NCBI GenBank assembly: GCA_037044905.1
Contig: JBAOKB010000093.1
Span: forward strand, 558,001-622,000
Source of the DNA: Hortaea werneckii
Taxonomy: Eukaryota; Ascomycota; Dothideomycetes; Mycosphaerellales; Teratosphaeriaceae
Reading direction: 5' to 3'
DNA: 64,000 bases
The stretch's first letter is position 1; every line of letters begins with the position of its first letter. The notes beneath the pieces are model-generated. The model searched no databases. It worked only from the letters and a program-made list of their open reading frames with translations, and had not been told where the DNA came from. Shown in pieces: positions 21,026 to 31,925 of this stretch. The position numbers and the translations under genes were made by a program.

Positions 21026-21379
21026 CGAATATGCGCTCTTGTGCGAATACGTTCTGCGCGAGTCGACGATTTGACGATACGATGCGAAAGGAATTGATCT
21101 GGGTCTGGAGACGGGTTATGAATCATTGAGCTTTCTGCAAATGTTACCTCATACCGTAGGACTTAATTAGGTAGCTAGAAGGAAGTAGTCTGATATATCC
21201 ACAAGGCAGCTTTCGTGCTCTCAACGTCATGCGCCTGAAACGCCCGGAATCAAGTGAGGTATGGTAGGCAAAGATCAACGGGATCTTTGCGCACTAACGG
21301 TCGGCCAAGAAAGCGTGGAAAACTATATGTATGGTGCTTGCGCGACTGTTGTCGTCCAGTTTCAAACGGTAGACACTTT
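21026..21379. other. Intergenic, about 350 bp, convergent
   Basis: Holds the two facing 3' ends of the genes on either side. No other feature seen. Confidence 0.6.
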
Positions 21380-22375
21380 TCAGCCGGTGGCAGCAGCCTC
21401 CACCACCGCTTCTGATTTGCCCTCCAAGTCTGCCCCAGTTGCTCTTTCAAGCACGATGACAAAAGCGCGTCTCTTCTTCGCTCTCTCGTCTTCACCCGCC
21501 AACTGTTTCGTTTCGAGCTTCTCCCAATGCTGCTCGATCAGCTTGTGCAACTCCTCGCCCTCATCCGGCAAGCCAAGCTTATACAGGCTCTGTGCCGACT
21601 TTCCGTCAACAAAAGGATACCCGGCGTCCCATTGCCACTGAACACGTCGGAAGAAGATGTCCAAGCCCGTCCTGCCTAAGCCTTTAATGTTGCTCTTCAG
21701 CAGCTCGCGCTCCTTCTCGATGTCCTTGTTGCATTCGGTTCGTACTTTTTCCAATCGAGTGCCCTCTTTGTCCCCTTCGGCTGTGAACTTCTCAAGGACC
21801 ACGTCGGCAATCATACCGATTTCACCGGCAGTCTTTTCTTTATGCTGGGTTCTCGCGTCCCAAACAGCTTGAATGTGCTTCTCGCTCCCTGCGTCTTGAA
21901 CAGCTTTGGCACTTGTGAAGTTATATGGTGGGTTCAAAATGGTGCGGATCGTCCTAAGACCTAGACGGTGGGAGATAGGCCGGCTGAGAATCACAGCGCA
22001 TGTTAGCTCCTCGAACGGAGTGAGAACGCTGGTGGAATATGTGCGGATGTCTCCGCGATTTTTCATGTCTTCAGTCTCGTCGTCTGGACGGCACAGTACT
22101 GAGGCGGAGTCGGAGAGCAGGAAACTGAGAAGCTGTTGCTTCGAAGGTTGGGCTTTGGGAGCGCCGCGGCCAGAGCGACGGGGTGCTTTCGCTGGCTCAT
22201 CCGAAGCATCTGTCTTTTTGCGCTTTTCGCCGGATTTTGCGTCTGCAGGCTGCTTCTGCTCCCGTTCTTCTTGCTTCGGCGCATCCTCCGTCTTGACTTC
22301 TTCGGATTTGGAAGCTTCGCTTGTAGACTGTGGTGTCACAGCTCCAGCTTTCTTTGCACCTTTCTTCGGACCCAT
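21380..22375 (-). CDS. Conserved fungal protein with helix-hairpin-helix-like core
   Basis: An intact 331-residue ORF from ATG. The first 75 residues are Lys/Glu/Ala-rich and disordered with basic clusters (KSGEKRKKTD, PRRSGRGAPKA). The conserved core (about 80-290) contains LSRPISHRLGLRTIRTILN and then IKGLGRTGLDIFFRRVQWQW followed by YPFVDGKSAQSLYKLGLP. This resembles the helix-hairpin-helix and following helices of endonuclease III/HhH-GPD glycosylases. I do not see the catalytic Lys-Asp arrangement or an iron-sulphur cysteine cluster, so it is probably a non-catalytic relative. Nuclear DNA binding is inferred. It is divergent from the SNF2 helicase gene, sharing a 530 bp region. Confidence 0.75.
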   Translation of the reverse strand: MGPKKGAKKAGAVTPQSTSEASKSEEVKTEDAPKQEEREQKQPADAKSGEKRKKTDASDEPAKAPRRSGRGAPKAQPSKQQLLSFLLSDSASVLCRPDDETEDMKNRGDIRTYSTSVLTPFEELTCAVILSRPISHRLGLRTIRTILNPPYNFTSAKAVQDAGSEKHIQAVWDARTQHKEKTAGEIGMIADVVLEKFTAEGDKEGTRLEKVRTECNKDIEKERELLKSNIKGLGRTGLDIFFRRVQWQWDAGYPFVDGKSAQSLYKLGLPDEGEELHKLIEQHWEKLETKQLAGEDERAKKRRAFVIVLERATGADLEGKSEAVVEAAATG

Positions 22376-22907
22376 CTTGATTGTAAGAGATGATGAGATG
22401 AGGAGGAAGCAGAGGAGATGTCAATATACCTACCGTCCTTTCCAGCCTCTCACCTTGTTTAGCCTGGAGCTTACCGCGATGCATGGCAGTGGTGACGTCG
22501 ACGGCCTTCCTTGTGGTACATCCAAGGTAGGTAAGTGCAAAGGGTTATGGACTCTGGTGACCTACACACTCGAGACACTCTGTTACCATTAATTATACGC
22601 CGATTGCTGCAGACCCGTATATCCGACGTGGAGGATAAGGCGGAAGTACATGGTACCTTGCAGACGATGACATGCGACAACGCACACGATTGGCTTTTCG
22701 TTCTACTTTCACGTGTTTGCGCGACACTAGCGCGCTTTACCGTTCAGGGAGTACGTCATGTCTCGCGTTTGCTCCGTTGCTTCCATGCGCGCGCGACCTT
22801 GTCCGTCCCGAATATATGGGGAAGGTATCTGCTCCATCCTCCTCAAGGGAAGGCTTTCTCAGGAAAACTTCTGATTTAATTACGACCTCCCCCAAACGGC
22901 TGTTAGT
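22376..22907. promoter_or_regulatory. Shared divergent promoter, HhH protein and SNF2 helicase
   Basis: 532 bp between two divergent start codons, both for putative nuclear DNA-associated proteins. It contains GCGCGC and ACGCG-type motifs around 22720-22800 (TTTGCGCGACAC, CATGCGCGCGACC), which resemble MluI-cell-cycle-box-like cores. This is suggestive only. Confidence 0.4.
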
Positions 22908-25900
22908 ATGGCACCGTCCAACAATGAAGCAAAGCGTAAACGAGCTGAAGTCGATCTAACAGGCGATTCAACCGATGACGATGCTTCACAACAGAAAACC
23001 CAAAAGACAGCGTCGCGCATAAACGCTCAGAGACGTGGCGAGCAGACCAGATACGGCGCATCTCAAACGTCTCCAGCCAATAGTAATCAAGCTCCATCTA
23101 GCAGTGCCCCTGGCCCATCCCAGTCGCAGAACAACCAGGGAGGCTCCGTTTACTCCCCTGGTGCCGGCTCTCAACGCTCGTACGCGTCGCCTTACTCTTC
23201 TTACAGGCTCGAAGACGGCACTCATAGCCAAGCCGAGCGTGAGTCTTGGCTTACTGCCGACAATCATGAAGACGATGGAGACATGGACGAAATCGTCTCG
23301 TCCACCCAGGGCGCCGCTGACAACGATGAACTGCACCTTTTCGGTAACTTACCGACAAAGATTGTCGGTGTACAATACTATCGCGGTATTGCAAATCCTG
23401 GGGAGTGTATTCTCTTGCGACGAGAGCCAGGGAACCCTTATGACAGGAACGCCATCCGGGTCGACAACGTTGGGGAGAGCAGATCGGTCACATTCCTCGA
23501 CGTGTCGCTGCAAAGCTCGCCTCTTATATGGACAGCGGCTGGCTCTTCGTCGAAGGGAGGCTGTCAGGGAGAATGGGCCAGTTCGACTGTCCGATCGAGG
23601 TCGATTTACTCGGCCCCGACCCGCATTCTCAGGCGGGCAAGCAGCTGGTAGATAAGATGAAGGCCGACAAGCTGCCTACAAAGGCATTAATTGACGCCGA
23701 GAGACGTGAAAAGCAGCGCCAAAAGGAAATGGAGCAAGCGCGCAAGAAGCGAGAGCAAGAAGAGAAGAGGAAGCTGGCAGAAGCTCGGAAAGCAGCTGCT
23801 GGTGCTGGCAAAGGTGGCGCGATACCAAACAGTCAGGACTCTGAGTTTGCGAATCAGACAATGCCCAACTCTGAGAGTGAGCCTGTTATGAGCGACCTTG
23901 TCGAAGCATCTCAACGCTTTAATCCACGCCAGGTCAGCAACACGACCGACCAATACGGCTTGCAAGAAGAAGCACTCAAGAATATGCCCCTTGCGCCCAA
24001 ACCTGCCAGCATCAAAACAGAAATGCTGCCGTTTCAGCTGCAGGCTCTGCAATGGCTCTTGGATCAGGAAAGTCCGCAACCACCGGCGCCAGGCTCAAAG
24101 GATACGATCCAGCTGTGGAAGAGGCACGAATCTGTAGATGCTTTCACCAACATTGCCACCAATTATTCCACCAAAGAGGCTCCCCAGCTGGCCAGTGGCG
24201 GCATCTTGGCGGACGACATGGGGCTAGGAAAGACTCTAGAGATGATTTCGCTTATCATCGCAGATGCAGAGAAGTTTGGCCGTGGCTCTACGCTCATTGT
24301 CTCGCCACTTTCTGTAATGAGCAACTGGAGTGGGCAGATCGCACACCATGTGCATGAAAACATGGCCCTCAAAGTCTACATATACCATGGTAATGGGCGT
24401 GTCAGCATGAAGGCCGAAGACTTCGCGCAGTACGACGTAGTCGTCACGACGTATCAGACGCTCGCAATGGACTACATGCCACGTGCCAAAGGTGCGCCGA
24501 AGCAACCGGAGAAGAAGCTTAGAGCAAATGGACTTTACAGCATGGACTGGAGACGCGTGATTCTCGATGAGGGCCACGCTGTCCGTAATCCGGCTTCCAA
24601 AGGTGCCGCAGCTGTCACCTCTTTGATGTCACGCTCACGATGGGTCTTGACGGGAACCCCGATCATCAACAGCCTGAAGGATCTATACTCCCTTCTCCGC
24701 TTCATCGGCATCACGGGTGGCCTGAATCAACTAGAGATCTTCAACTCAGTTCTCATCCGCCCACTCAAAGCTGGAGACCCATCAGCGACATATCTGCTGC
24801 AGGCAGTGATGACGGCTTTTACATTACGAAGGAGGAAGGAGATGGCTTTCATTGATCTACGCCTGCCTCAACTGGACGAATATGTGCATCGCGTTCCCTT
24901 CACTGACAAAGAGAGAGAGCGTTACAACGCTTTACATGCGGAGGCCACTGGCGTTGCAAGCAAGGTCATGAGTGGAAAGCCTGGCAAACAAAGCAAAACC
25001 CAGGTCTACGCCCATCTGCTGGAGGTATTGCTGCGGATGAGGCAGTGCTGCAACCATTGGCAACTTTGTGGACAACGTGTCACAGCTCTCATGGAAGCAT
25101 TAGAAAAGTCCGGCACTGTGCAGCTGACTCGTGAGAACAAGGAGGCACTGCAGAAAATGCTTCAACTGCAGATCGAGAGCCATGAGGAATGCGCGATCTG
25201 CCTAGAAGCCTTGCATGGTCCGGTCATTACTGTCTGCGGGCACAGCTTCGGTTTTGATTGCATTTCAAAAGTCATTGAAACACAGCATAAATGCCCTCTG
25301 TGTCGCAATGAGCTCCAAGACGTTGAAAGTACTCTCGTCGGCCCTCAAAACGAGGGAGGGGATGAGAATCACGACGACGATCTCGATCTCACTCAAAGCA
25401 GTAGCAAGCTGGAAGCCATGATGAAGATCCTTTCGGCCACCAAAAACAATGGCAAAGGCGAGAAGACGGTCATCTTCAGCCAATGGACTAGATTCCTAGA
25501 CATAGTCCAATCTAGGCTTGACCGCGAGGGATTTCAATATTGCCGCTTGGATGGCACGATGTCAGCTCCACGCCGCGATGCTTCCCTACAGGCACTCGAA
25601 ACAGATCCGTCTTGCACCATTATGCTCGCCTCGCTCGGTGTCTGTGCTGTCGGGCTCAACCTGACCGCTGCCAACCAGATCATCCTTAGCGATACATGGT
25701 GGGCCCCGGCGATAGAAGACCAGGCAGTTGATCGTGTCCACCGGCTAGGACAGAAGCGAGAGACCAGGGTATGGAGGTTGGTCATGGAAGACAGCATCGA
25801 GGAAAAGACTTTAGTCGTCCAGAGCGAGAAGAGGAAGCTAATGCAGTTGGCCTTTGCAGAGGAGGGCAAGAAGGCAAGGAAGAAGGAAGGAAGGATGGCA

Positions 25901-25924
25901 GATATTCAAAAGCTGCTTGCCTAA
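22908..25924 (+). CDS. HIRAN-SNF2-RING helicase/ubiquitin ligase, Rad5/HLTF type, one frame break
   Basis: Domain order is the Rad5/HLTF (Rad8) one: a disordered N-terminus, HIRAN (about 140-225, IVGVQYYRGIANPGECILLR), a Lys/Glu coiled coil, SNF2 helicase lobe 1 with DDMGLGKTLE (about 435) and DEGH (about 553), an inserted C3HC4 RING finger (CAICLEALHGPVITVCGHSF, about 761-800) and helicase lobe 2 ending AVDRVHRLGQKRETRVWR. Proteins of this build polyubiquitinate PCNA and remodel stalled forks in the nucleus. The frame breaks inside HIRAN at the G run 23472-23475: upstream reads AIRVDNVG, and downstream in another frame reads EQIGHIPRRVAAKLASYMDS. One extra G restores it, giving about 1,005 residues. 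No introns are seen. Confidence 0.9.
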
Positions 25925-26297
25925 GCGCCATTCAGCTATTGTGAGTAGTGTGAGTGGATTGCCTGTATAGCAGGTACCTCTTTATTCGAGATTTGTGGCG
26001 GACAAAGTATACGATTACAATGACATGCAAAGCATACCTGGGCTCCTTTGAGCCAATGTACGATATTCACCTAGATAGCTATCAGAGTTATATTTCTTGG
26101 ACGGGCTGGCTGAGAAGCAAGAACGCACCCCAAGTCTTCCTTGACATGACGGCCACCCCGCATTACCTGTCGTAAACAAAGTTCATGCCGCCAGTAGCCG
26201 ACTTTAACCGATGCCGATGGACTTCACCATTGACTACTCTTTGGGGATCACTGTACGACACGAATGTATTTCTTCCACACATGTTTCTACGTATGCA
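25925..26297. other. Intergenic, about 370 bp
   Basis: 3' end of the helicase and leader of the BCKDH E1-beta gene. The frame upstream of 26298 is open from an ATG at 26211 but lacks a targeting character, so it is treated as leader. Confidence 0.5.
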
Positions 26298-27476
26298 ATG
26301 ATACGTCCTCTGTCACGCCACGTCGGTGGCTTCAAGGTCGCACACGTAGTACAAAGGCAGTACGCGACACATCCACCAAAAGCTCGGCTTAACATTCCAA
26401 CAGACTACGCAGCAACACCATTATTGCACCACACATCTAAGAGCGCACTGGCGAATCCAGAGTTACCTCAAGATGCCCGCAATGGAACGACCAGCCGTAT
26501 CAATCTCTTTCAGTCTATCAACACCGCTCTATCCCACGCCCTACGATCGGATCCTCGCGTCCTCCTGTTTGGAGAGGATGTAGCGTTCGGTGGCGTCTTC
26601 CGGTGCTCTATGAACCTTGCCACCGAATTTGGGGAAGACCGAGTCTTTAACACGCCGCTCAGTGAGCAAGGTATAGCCGGATTCGCTATCGGAGCGGCGA
26701 TGGAAGGCATGCGACCTATTGCTGAAATCCAGTTCGCGGATTACGTTTACCCAGCTTTTGACCAGCTGGTCAATGAGGCGGCGAAGGCGAGGTACAGGGC
26801 TGGCTCTACAGCTGATTCCATGAGCTGTGGTGGGCTAGTGGTGAGGATGCCAAGTGGAGGTGTCGGGCACGGTGGACTCTATCACTCGCAGTCGCCCGAA
26901 GCACTATTCTCGCATATTCCTGGCTTGCGGGTAGTGATCCCAAGATCGCCATCGCAAGCCAAAGGCTTGTTGCTAAGCGCCATCGCGTGCAACGATCCGG
27001 TTGTGTTCCTGGAACCGAAGATCTTGTACCGCGCGGCCGTAGAGCATGTGCCGGCCGAACCATACACGCTGCCTTTGAGCAAAGCGGAAACGTTGAAAGA
27101 AGGGAAAGACGTCACGATCGTAAGCTATGGCACGCCATTATACACGTGTCAATCCGCCCTTGCTGCAGCAGAGAAGGACTTTAAGTGCTCTGTCGAGCTC
27201 ATTGACCTCCGGACGATATATCCTTGGGATCGTCAAGCTGTGATGGAATCCGTTCGGAAGACTGGAAGATGTATTGTCGTGCACGAGAGTATGGTCAATG
27301 CCGGTGTCGGTGCAGAAGTCGCAGCAACGGTACAGGAAGGTTGCTTCTTACGCCTAGAAGCACCTGTTCAGCGCGTGGCTGGTTGGAGTACCCATCCTGG
27401 GCTGGCATATGAAAAGTTCAATATCCCGGATGTCGCGCGAGTCTACGATGCGATCAAGACGGCGCTAGACTTTTGA
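26298..27476 (+). CDS. Branched-chain 2-oxoacid dehydrogenase E1 subunit beta, mitochondrial
   Basis: 392 residues from ATG 26298, the same length as animal BCKDHB. The first 30 residues (MIRPLSRHVGGFKVAHVVQR) are basic and amphipathic, a mitochondrial presequence. The transketolase-like pyrimidine-binding domain shows FGEDVAFGGVFRCSMNL, NTPLSEQGIAGFAIGAAMEG and EIQFADYVYPAFDQLVNEAA. The C-terminal transketolase domain shows VSYGTPLYTCQSALAAA, ELIDLRTIYPWD and VHESMVNAGVGAEVAA. With the alpha subunit it decarboxylates the 2-oxoacids of Leu, Ile and Val in the matrix using thiamine diphosphate. The gene is intact with no intron. An alternative in-frame ATG at 26211 would add 29 residues that mask the presequence, so I prefer 26298. 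Confidence 0.92.
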   Translation: MIRPLSRHVGGFKVAHVVQRQYATHPPKARLNIPTDYAATPLLHHTSKSALANPELPQDARNGTTSRINLFQSINTALSHALRSDPRVLLFGEDVAFGGVFRCSMNLATEFGEDRVFNTPLSEQGIAGFAIGAAMEGMRPIAEIQFADYVYPAFDQLVNEAAKARYRAGSTADSMSCGGLVVRMPSGGVGHGGLYHSQSPEALFSHIPGLRVVIPRSPSQAKGLLLSAIACNDPVVFLEPKILYRAAVEHVPAEPYTLPLSKAETLKEGKDVTIVSYGTPLYTCQSALAAAEKDFKCSVELIDLRTIYPWDRQAVMESVRKTGRCIVVHESMVNAGVGAEVAATVQEGCFLRLEAPVQRVAGWSTHPGLAYEKFNIPDVARVYDAIKTALDF

Positions 27477-28212
27477 GTTGTAACTTGAATTGTAGAGAAG
27501 GGCTTTTGCCGGGATCCATTCTATTTCGTATCCTGTGGGAAAAAAGACCAATGAGCTCAACAGGAGCGAAGACCTTGCCAGGAAGAATCGCCGCGCTGGA
27601 CGTATCGGCGTCGACGAGGTCTTTGAATCTTTAAGATCTTGCAAGAAAGCATTTGGCAGCGACTTTGACCCTCAGAACGTCTTTCGAGGCCCTAGCTGCA
27701 AAACCGGCCTCAAGAAAAGTAACGAGAGATACGTCAGCACACGAAGTTGCGGTGGGATATGGACATTTTCCGCCCAAGTAGTGAAATAGCCCATCTTCGT
27801 AAAAACTGTCATGACATCAATGAGATCTTCAGTGGCTTTCAATTCGCCGGCAATATTCATTGTATTGATTACGTCTTGTAAATACTTTCATCTTTTCGTT
27901 GTTGGACGGTCTAAGCTGTGAATAGGTCAAAGCTGTACGATTTGAAGACAACCAAGTTGATTCGAATGCTTCCCTGCGATAGTCAAGGAGTCAAGTGCCA
28001 TATGTGGAAACATGCACCAAAAGTTAGCGCGAAGTTCTGCGCTCATCTCGCCTCTTTACTTATGAGGCCGCCAGCTGAGCGACATTGGTAAGATGGGTTT
28101 TACAAGAAGCTTCCAGCTTGTAGTGAAAGGAACGCGTCATTCACGTCCGTTTCGAGAGGTCTAGTCGTACAGGACTATGTACAATTATAGGCACTGCGTC
28201 TCATCGACAGGT
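27477..28212. other. Intergenic, about 740 bp, convergent
   Basis: Two 3' regions face each other. An 84-codon + strand ORF at 27535 has no family resemblance. Nothing else supportable. Confidence 0.55.
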
Positions 28213-28524
28213 CTACTGTCCGTTCTTCTCTTGTTGGCTCTTGTTAGCCGTCTGCTTCTGCATCTCTTGGATGTCCGAGTTCTTGTCTGCTGGCAGCTCC
28301 TTGTCTGCGTGGACGGCAGCCTCTGAGCTAGACGTGAGTTCGTCCCGGGCGTTCTTGTTGCCCTTCATCTGCTCCTGCTTTGCCTTCTCAACCTGCTCGG
28401 GGCTTTGCTCCTTGTCTTCCTTCAATCGCAGCTGCGGCGCACAGCTGAACGCTCGTGATGCTGGACGCTGGACGTATGGTGCTTGCAATGCCCGGGATGG
28501 AATTGTTCGGAGGAATAATTGCAT
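28213..28524 (-). CDS. Small conserved fungal protein, probably mitochondrial
   Basis: 103 residues from ATG. The N-terminus (MQLFLRTIPSRALQ then SRAFSCAPQLRL) is basic and hydroxylated with an R-x-F-S-type cleavage region, as in matrix-targeted proteins. The remainder is highly charged and helical (EQSPEQVEKAKQEQMKG, ELPADKNSDIQEMQKQTANK). Similar short proteins occur in other filamentous ascomycetes as far as I recall; function unknown. The gene is intact and intronless. It is divergent from the isochorismatase-family gene. Confidence 0.65.
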   Translation of the reverse strand: MQLFLRTIPSRALQAPYVQRPASRAFSCAPQLRLKEDKEQSPEQVEKAKQEQMKGNKNARDELTSSSEAAVHADKELPADKNSDIQEMQKQTANKSQQEKNGQ

Positions 28525-28945
28525 GGCTGGCAGCGGAAGTGGAGAGCTATAAACGAGGCTGTGGCGCTGCTCGCTTTCTTGTCAGGTCGAAATCCGACGG
28601 ATTAGAAATGAACACATACTTGATTTGTTGGCCGTCTGCGTGACACTTGTGCTTATGGACTGAAGATGCAACAGGTTATATTCTTCGGAGCCAAGTGATG
28701 ATACGTGCAAAAGTCCTCGGTCGACGGGAGCTGCGAGTTGTCTCATGCGCAACTGTGACGTACAGCGAAGCCACAACGCCACTGTTGTTGTTGGTGTCTC
28801 AGAGACGCGGAGTGGCGTTGCAGACGAAGCATATCAAGCTTGCAATGCTTTGGTTGAATTGACATGAGAAATTGAAACATGACAACTCGTTCGAAAATAG
28901 ACAAGACCGCAGCTAAAGCATCAAAAATTCGCACTGTTGTTAGAA
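28525..28945. promoter_or_regulatory. Divergent intergenic region, about 420 bp
   Basis: Between the start codons of the small mitochondrial protein and the isochorismatase-family hydrolase. No defined element seen. Confidence 0.45.
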
Positions 28946-29663
28946 ATGTCCACCAGAACCGCCTTGCTTGTAATCGACTGCCAGGTAAGCGATTTCCACT
29001 ACTCTACGCTACAGACTTCAAGTCAATTTCTAATCCTTGCCGCGGAACTGACGCTACGTAGAGCGTTTTCGAGTCTATGATCGCTTCAGTAGCGGTGCCC
29101 GATATCAAAAGACTTCACAATCATTTCGAAGCGACGTCTTTGTCAATCATATATACTCAGCATGGCCATACAAAAGAAGAGCTGACACCACCTTACAAGA
29201 ACCAGCTTGTTCGTAAATGGTAAACATGACCTCCCGTTCAACCATGTCTCAAGAACGTGAGCACGCTTTGACTGGTTTAATAAAATGTAGGGGTCCCGAT
29301 GGATCGATAGCCCGAGGCAGCTCAGACTGGGAGCTTATACCCGAGCTCAAAACACTCGCGGAGCAATATCCAAAGGTCCAGAAGAGCACATACGACGCCT
29401 TCATCAACACGGATCTTGCATCGATCTTGAAAGATCGAGAAATCGAACGTGTGGTCGTCTGCGGCGTAATGACAGACTGCTGTTGCGACACCACAGCCCG
29501 CAGCGCTTTCAATCGGGGATACGAAACCTGGCTTGTCTCCGACGCATGTGGTAGCGCCAACAAGACGCAGCACCAGGCTGGACTGAGAGGGTTCGGATTC
29601 GCTTTCGGTGAGACGCCGACGACAGCTGAAGCTATCAAAATGCTAGAGGAAGACGTACAATGA
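28946..29663 (+). CDS. Isochorismatase-family cysteine hydrolase
   Basis: Three exons: 28946-28984, 29062-29219 and 29291-29663, giving 189 residues. The first exon is only 13 codons and ends inside the catalytic VIDCQ (Asp11). Candidate triad residues are Asp11, the lysine in KVQKSTYDAF and the cysteine in GVMTDCCCDTTARSAF. The splice between exons 2 and 3 restores KWGPDGSIARGSSDWELIPEL. Members hydrolyse isochorismate, nicotinamide or other amides; the sequence does not separate these, and the absence of nicotinamidase metal-binding histidines makes that activity unlikely. No signal peptide is visible. The gene is intact. Confidence 0.85.
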
Positions 29664-29981
29664 TGCAAACGAAACTGTGGCATTCCATTGGATTCGCATA
29701 TCCGGTAAACGACTGTTTGGCAAACGCCGCCTCCCCCTAAAACCCTTGCTCTCGTCCAAAGTGTCAGATCGCTTTGGCGATTCGCCCAACGCCAAGCTGC
29801 CCATGATCAACGTGAGTTCTGGCTCTCGAAACGCCGTTTATCCTCCTTCAAACCCAGTATGCGATGTCTCCCAAAACCCTTGCGCCTAACTTAGCCTCCC
29901 CGACTTCTTGAACGCGAACGGGGCTAGAACTGTTACATATTCTGTAAAGTCCTAGGGTCCCTGTGCTCGTTCCAATCCCTT
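29664..29981. other. Short convergent intergenic region
   Basis: 318 bp holding two facing 3' ends. A 70-codon ORF across it has no family resemblance. Confidence 0.55.
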
Positions 29982-31925
29982 CTATGTCCTCGCTGCTCTA
30001 AGCATCCGTATTCTAGCCTCTTCGGTCCCTGAGTCGGTTATGCTATCCCGATGCGCCGCTCTAGGCGGCGCGGCAGTCATTGACAAGCTAGCAAAGGCTC
30101 CAGATATAGTCTGCTGACTGCTATTGCTGTTGGGGCTGCTCGTCCCGCTTCGTAGATGAGCTTGACCGGGTCGCTGTAGACCTGGACTGGGCGGACGGCT
30201 TGTAGCTTCTACATAGCTCGGAGGGCCTTCAGTATACGGTGTTGCTGTTCCTGGAGCGCGTAAAGCTGCACCGTACGATGGTACGCGAGATAAGCTGCTC
30301 ATGTCGTAATCACGTTGATTGACATCGTCAGTATGTTGCTCGTCTGATGTTCTTCGGGACAGTGGCGCACTGCCATGGGGTGATGGTCCAGCAGATGGAA
30401 AGTATGAGCCCGGCTCAGAGCCGTGCCCTGGTGTGGATCGATGGGTCCGTTCGGGTGAGTGATCATCAACCATGCCTGGTGCTGGAGACGAGCCACCAGA
30501 TGGACTGTGGCCGGCAAATCGTACTGTTGGGGTATGCGTGCCAAGATTGTTGTGGCCGCGATCTTGAAGGTCGGCAAGACGTGAGTGCAGAATGTGTGGG
30601 GCGGCACTACCGTGATGTGTTGGCGATGAGGTCCCTCTCGCGTTGCTGCCATCGTCGCCATTTGCAAGCCCGTTCAGCGAAGCCAAGTTCTCGTGGGAGC
30701 CGCGTCGACTCTGTGCATAGAAACCATAAGGCGTGCCTGGTGCACTCCCCGCTCGGCTCATATATCCGGCTGGGTCAATATCGCTGAAGATCTGGTCGAG
30801 CTGATGTCTCCCGTACTCTGGTGGTGCCACGAGCGTCGTCTCATTGCTGTTGATCTCGGCATCTTGTTGCGGAGTGAAAGTACCTGTCACCTCATTTCGC
30901 TCGTCCACTGGCAGGTTGGGCGAGATGAATATCTTGACAGGTAATCTACAGACAAGCTGTGAGATGTGACCTTCTGGGTTATGGATATTGACCATGAGCT
31001 TGAATCTGTGAGTGACGTTGATCTGATGTGAGTCAACATCTTGCCGGCAGACATTCAGCGACTTCGGGAGTGGTAGTGTCGCCTTGAACTTGTACATCTC
31101 GTCTGCCATGGTGGGATTGTCGGCCGTCTCATCATCATACATGACCCTTGAGTTCTCGGGAAACTCCATGTCTGTCTTCGCCACTTCGCTTTCCTCAGAT
31201 TTGGTTTTGTCGCCTCTGATGTCGGGTACCTCGCTCGCTTGTATTCGTTTCACCACTGTCTCCATGAGTCGCAACTCGATCTTCCCCAAACGCAGTCCCT
31301 TCTTGATAGGTGACAATTCAACGTCTGCCGTTATTGAAGTGCCAAACACTATCGCATCCGTTGGTATCGATATGCTGTAAGAGATCTTGTTGGCCCAGAT
31401 GTCCGCATTGACCCGTGACCTTGTCATCTCCATTGAATCCTGTCCCAGTGTCCTGACAATCCGTATGTGCTCTTGCGCGACAATGTCTTTCGCATTCCAA
31501 CCTGGCCTGGAGACGCTTGCGTGCAGATGGTACACGATATAAGTCTCTCGGAGACCTTCGACGCTTTCAGGCATAGATGGACTGAGGTCGAACTCAAATG
31601 GCCATTCTATGGGCCCCGCCTTGACCTTGTGCGTGCTTTCTATGCCCATCTTGTGCTCTTGATTCCAAAAGACCCTCTTGTCCACCACCTCGCCGGCCGA
31701 AATGCCGCCCATGAACCACCAGCTGATCTTGCGCTTGCCCTCTAGCCGCACCTTGGGCTTCAGGATACTCATTGCTTCGGGCGCGTTGAAGCGCACCCTG
31801 CCGGTCAGCTTAATGTTCTGCGCCTCATGTTCGCCGCCATTGAAGACTATGAATCGTGTATCCGGTATGATCTCGAGGGTGGGCTTTGATCGGCCACTTG
31901 CATAGGATCGCGGCGTGGCTACCAT
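29982..31925 (-). CDS. creD: Arrestin-related ubiquitin-ligase adaptor, CreD/Rod1-like
   Basis: An intact 647-residue ORF. Arrestin-N (about 15-165: TLEIIPDTRFIVFNGGE, KISWWFMGGISAGE) and arrestin-C (about 180-335: ISYSISIPTDAIVFG, KIELRLMETVVKR) are followed by a Ser/Pro/Gly-rich tail. HECT-ligase docking motifs are PPEY at about 368-371 and PPSY near 575. The Aspergillus nidulans homologue CreD acts with the ligase HulA in carbon catabolite repression and transporter down-regulation; yeast Rod1/Art4 does the same for sugar transporters. It should act at the plasma membrane and endosomes. The gene lies 1.2 kb downstream of creC on the same strand. Arrestin paralogues exist, so the CreD assignment rests on length, domain layout and tail motifs. 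Confidence 0.85.
   Translation of the reverse strand: MVATPRSYASGRSKPTLEIIPDTRFIVFNGGEHEAQNIKLTGRVRFNAPEAMSILKPKVRLEGKRKISWWFMGGISAGEVVDKRVFWNQEHKMGIESTHKVKAGPIEWPFEFDLSPSMPESVEGLRETYIVYHLHASVSRPGWNAKDIVAQEHIRIVRTLGQDSMEMTRSRVNADIWANKISYSISIPTDAIVFGTSITADVELSPIKKGLRLGKIELRLMETVVKRIQASEVPDIRGDKTKSEESEVAKTDMEFPENSRVMYDDETADNPTMADEMYKFKATLPLPKSLNVCRQDVDSHQINVTHRFKLMVNIHNPEGHISQLVCRLPVKIFISPNLPVDERNEVTGTFTPQQDAEINSNETTLVAPPEYGRHQLDQIFSDIDPAGYMSRAGSAPGTPYGFYAQSRRGSHENLASLNGLANGDDGSNARGTSSPTHHGSAAPHILHSRLADLQDRGHNNLGTHTPTVRFAGHSPSGGSSPAPGMVDDHSPERTHRSTPGHGSEPGSYFPSAGPSPHGSAPLSRRTSDEQHTDDVNQRDYDMSSLSRVPSYGAALRAPGTATPYTEGPPSYVEATSRPPSPGLQRPGQAHLRSGTSSPNSNSSQQTISGAFASLSMTAAPPRAAHRDSITDSGTEEARIRMLRAART

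Noticed and set aside
26211..26297. Upstream ATG for the BCKDH E1-beta
   Set aside because: It would add 29 residues before the presequence and remove its targeting character.
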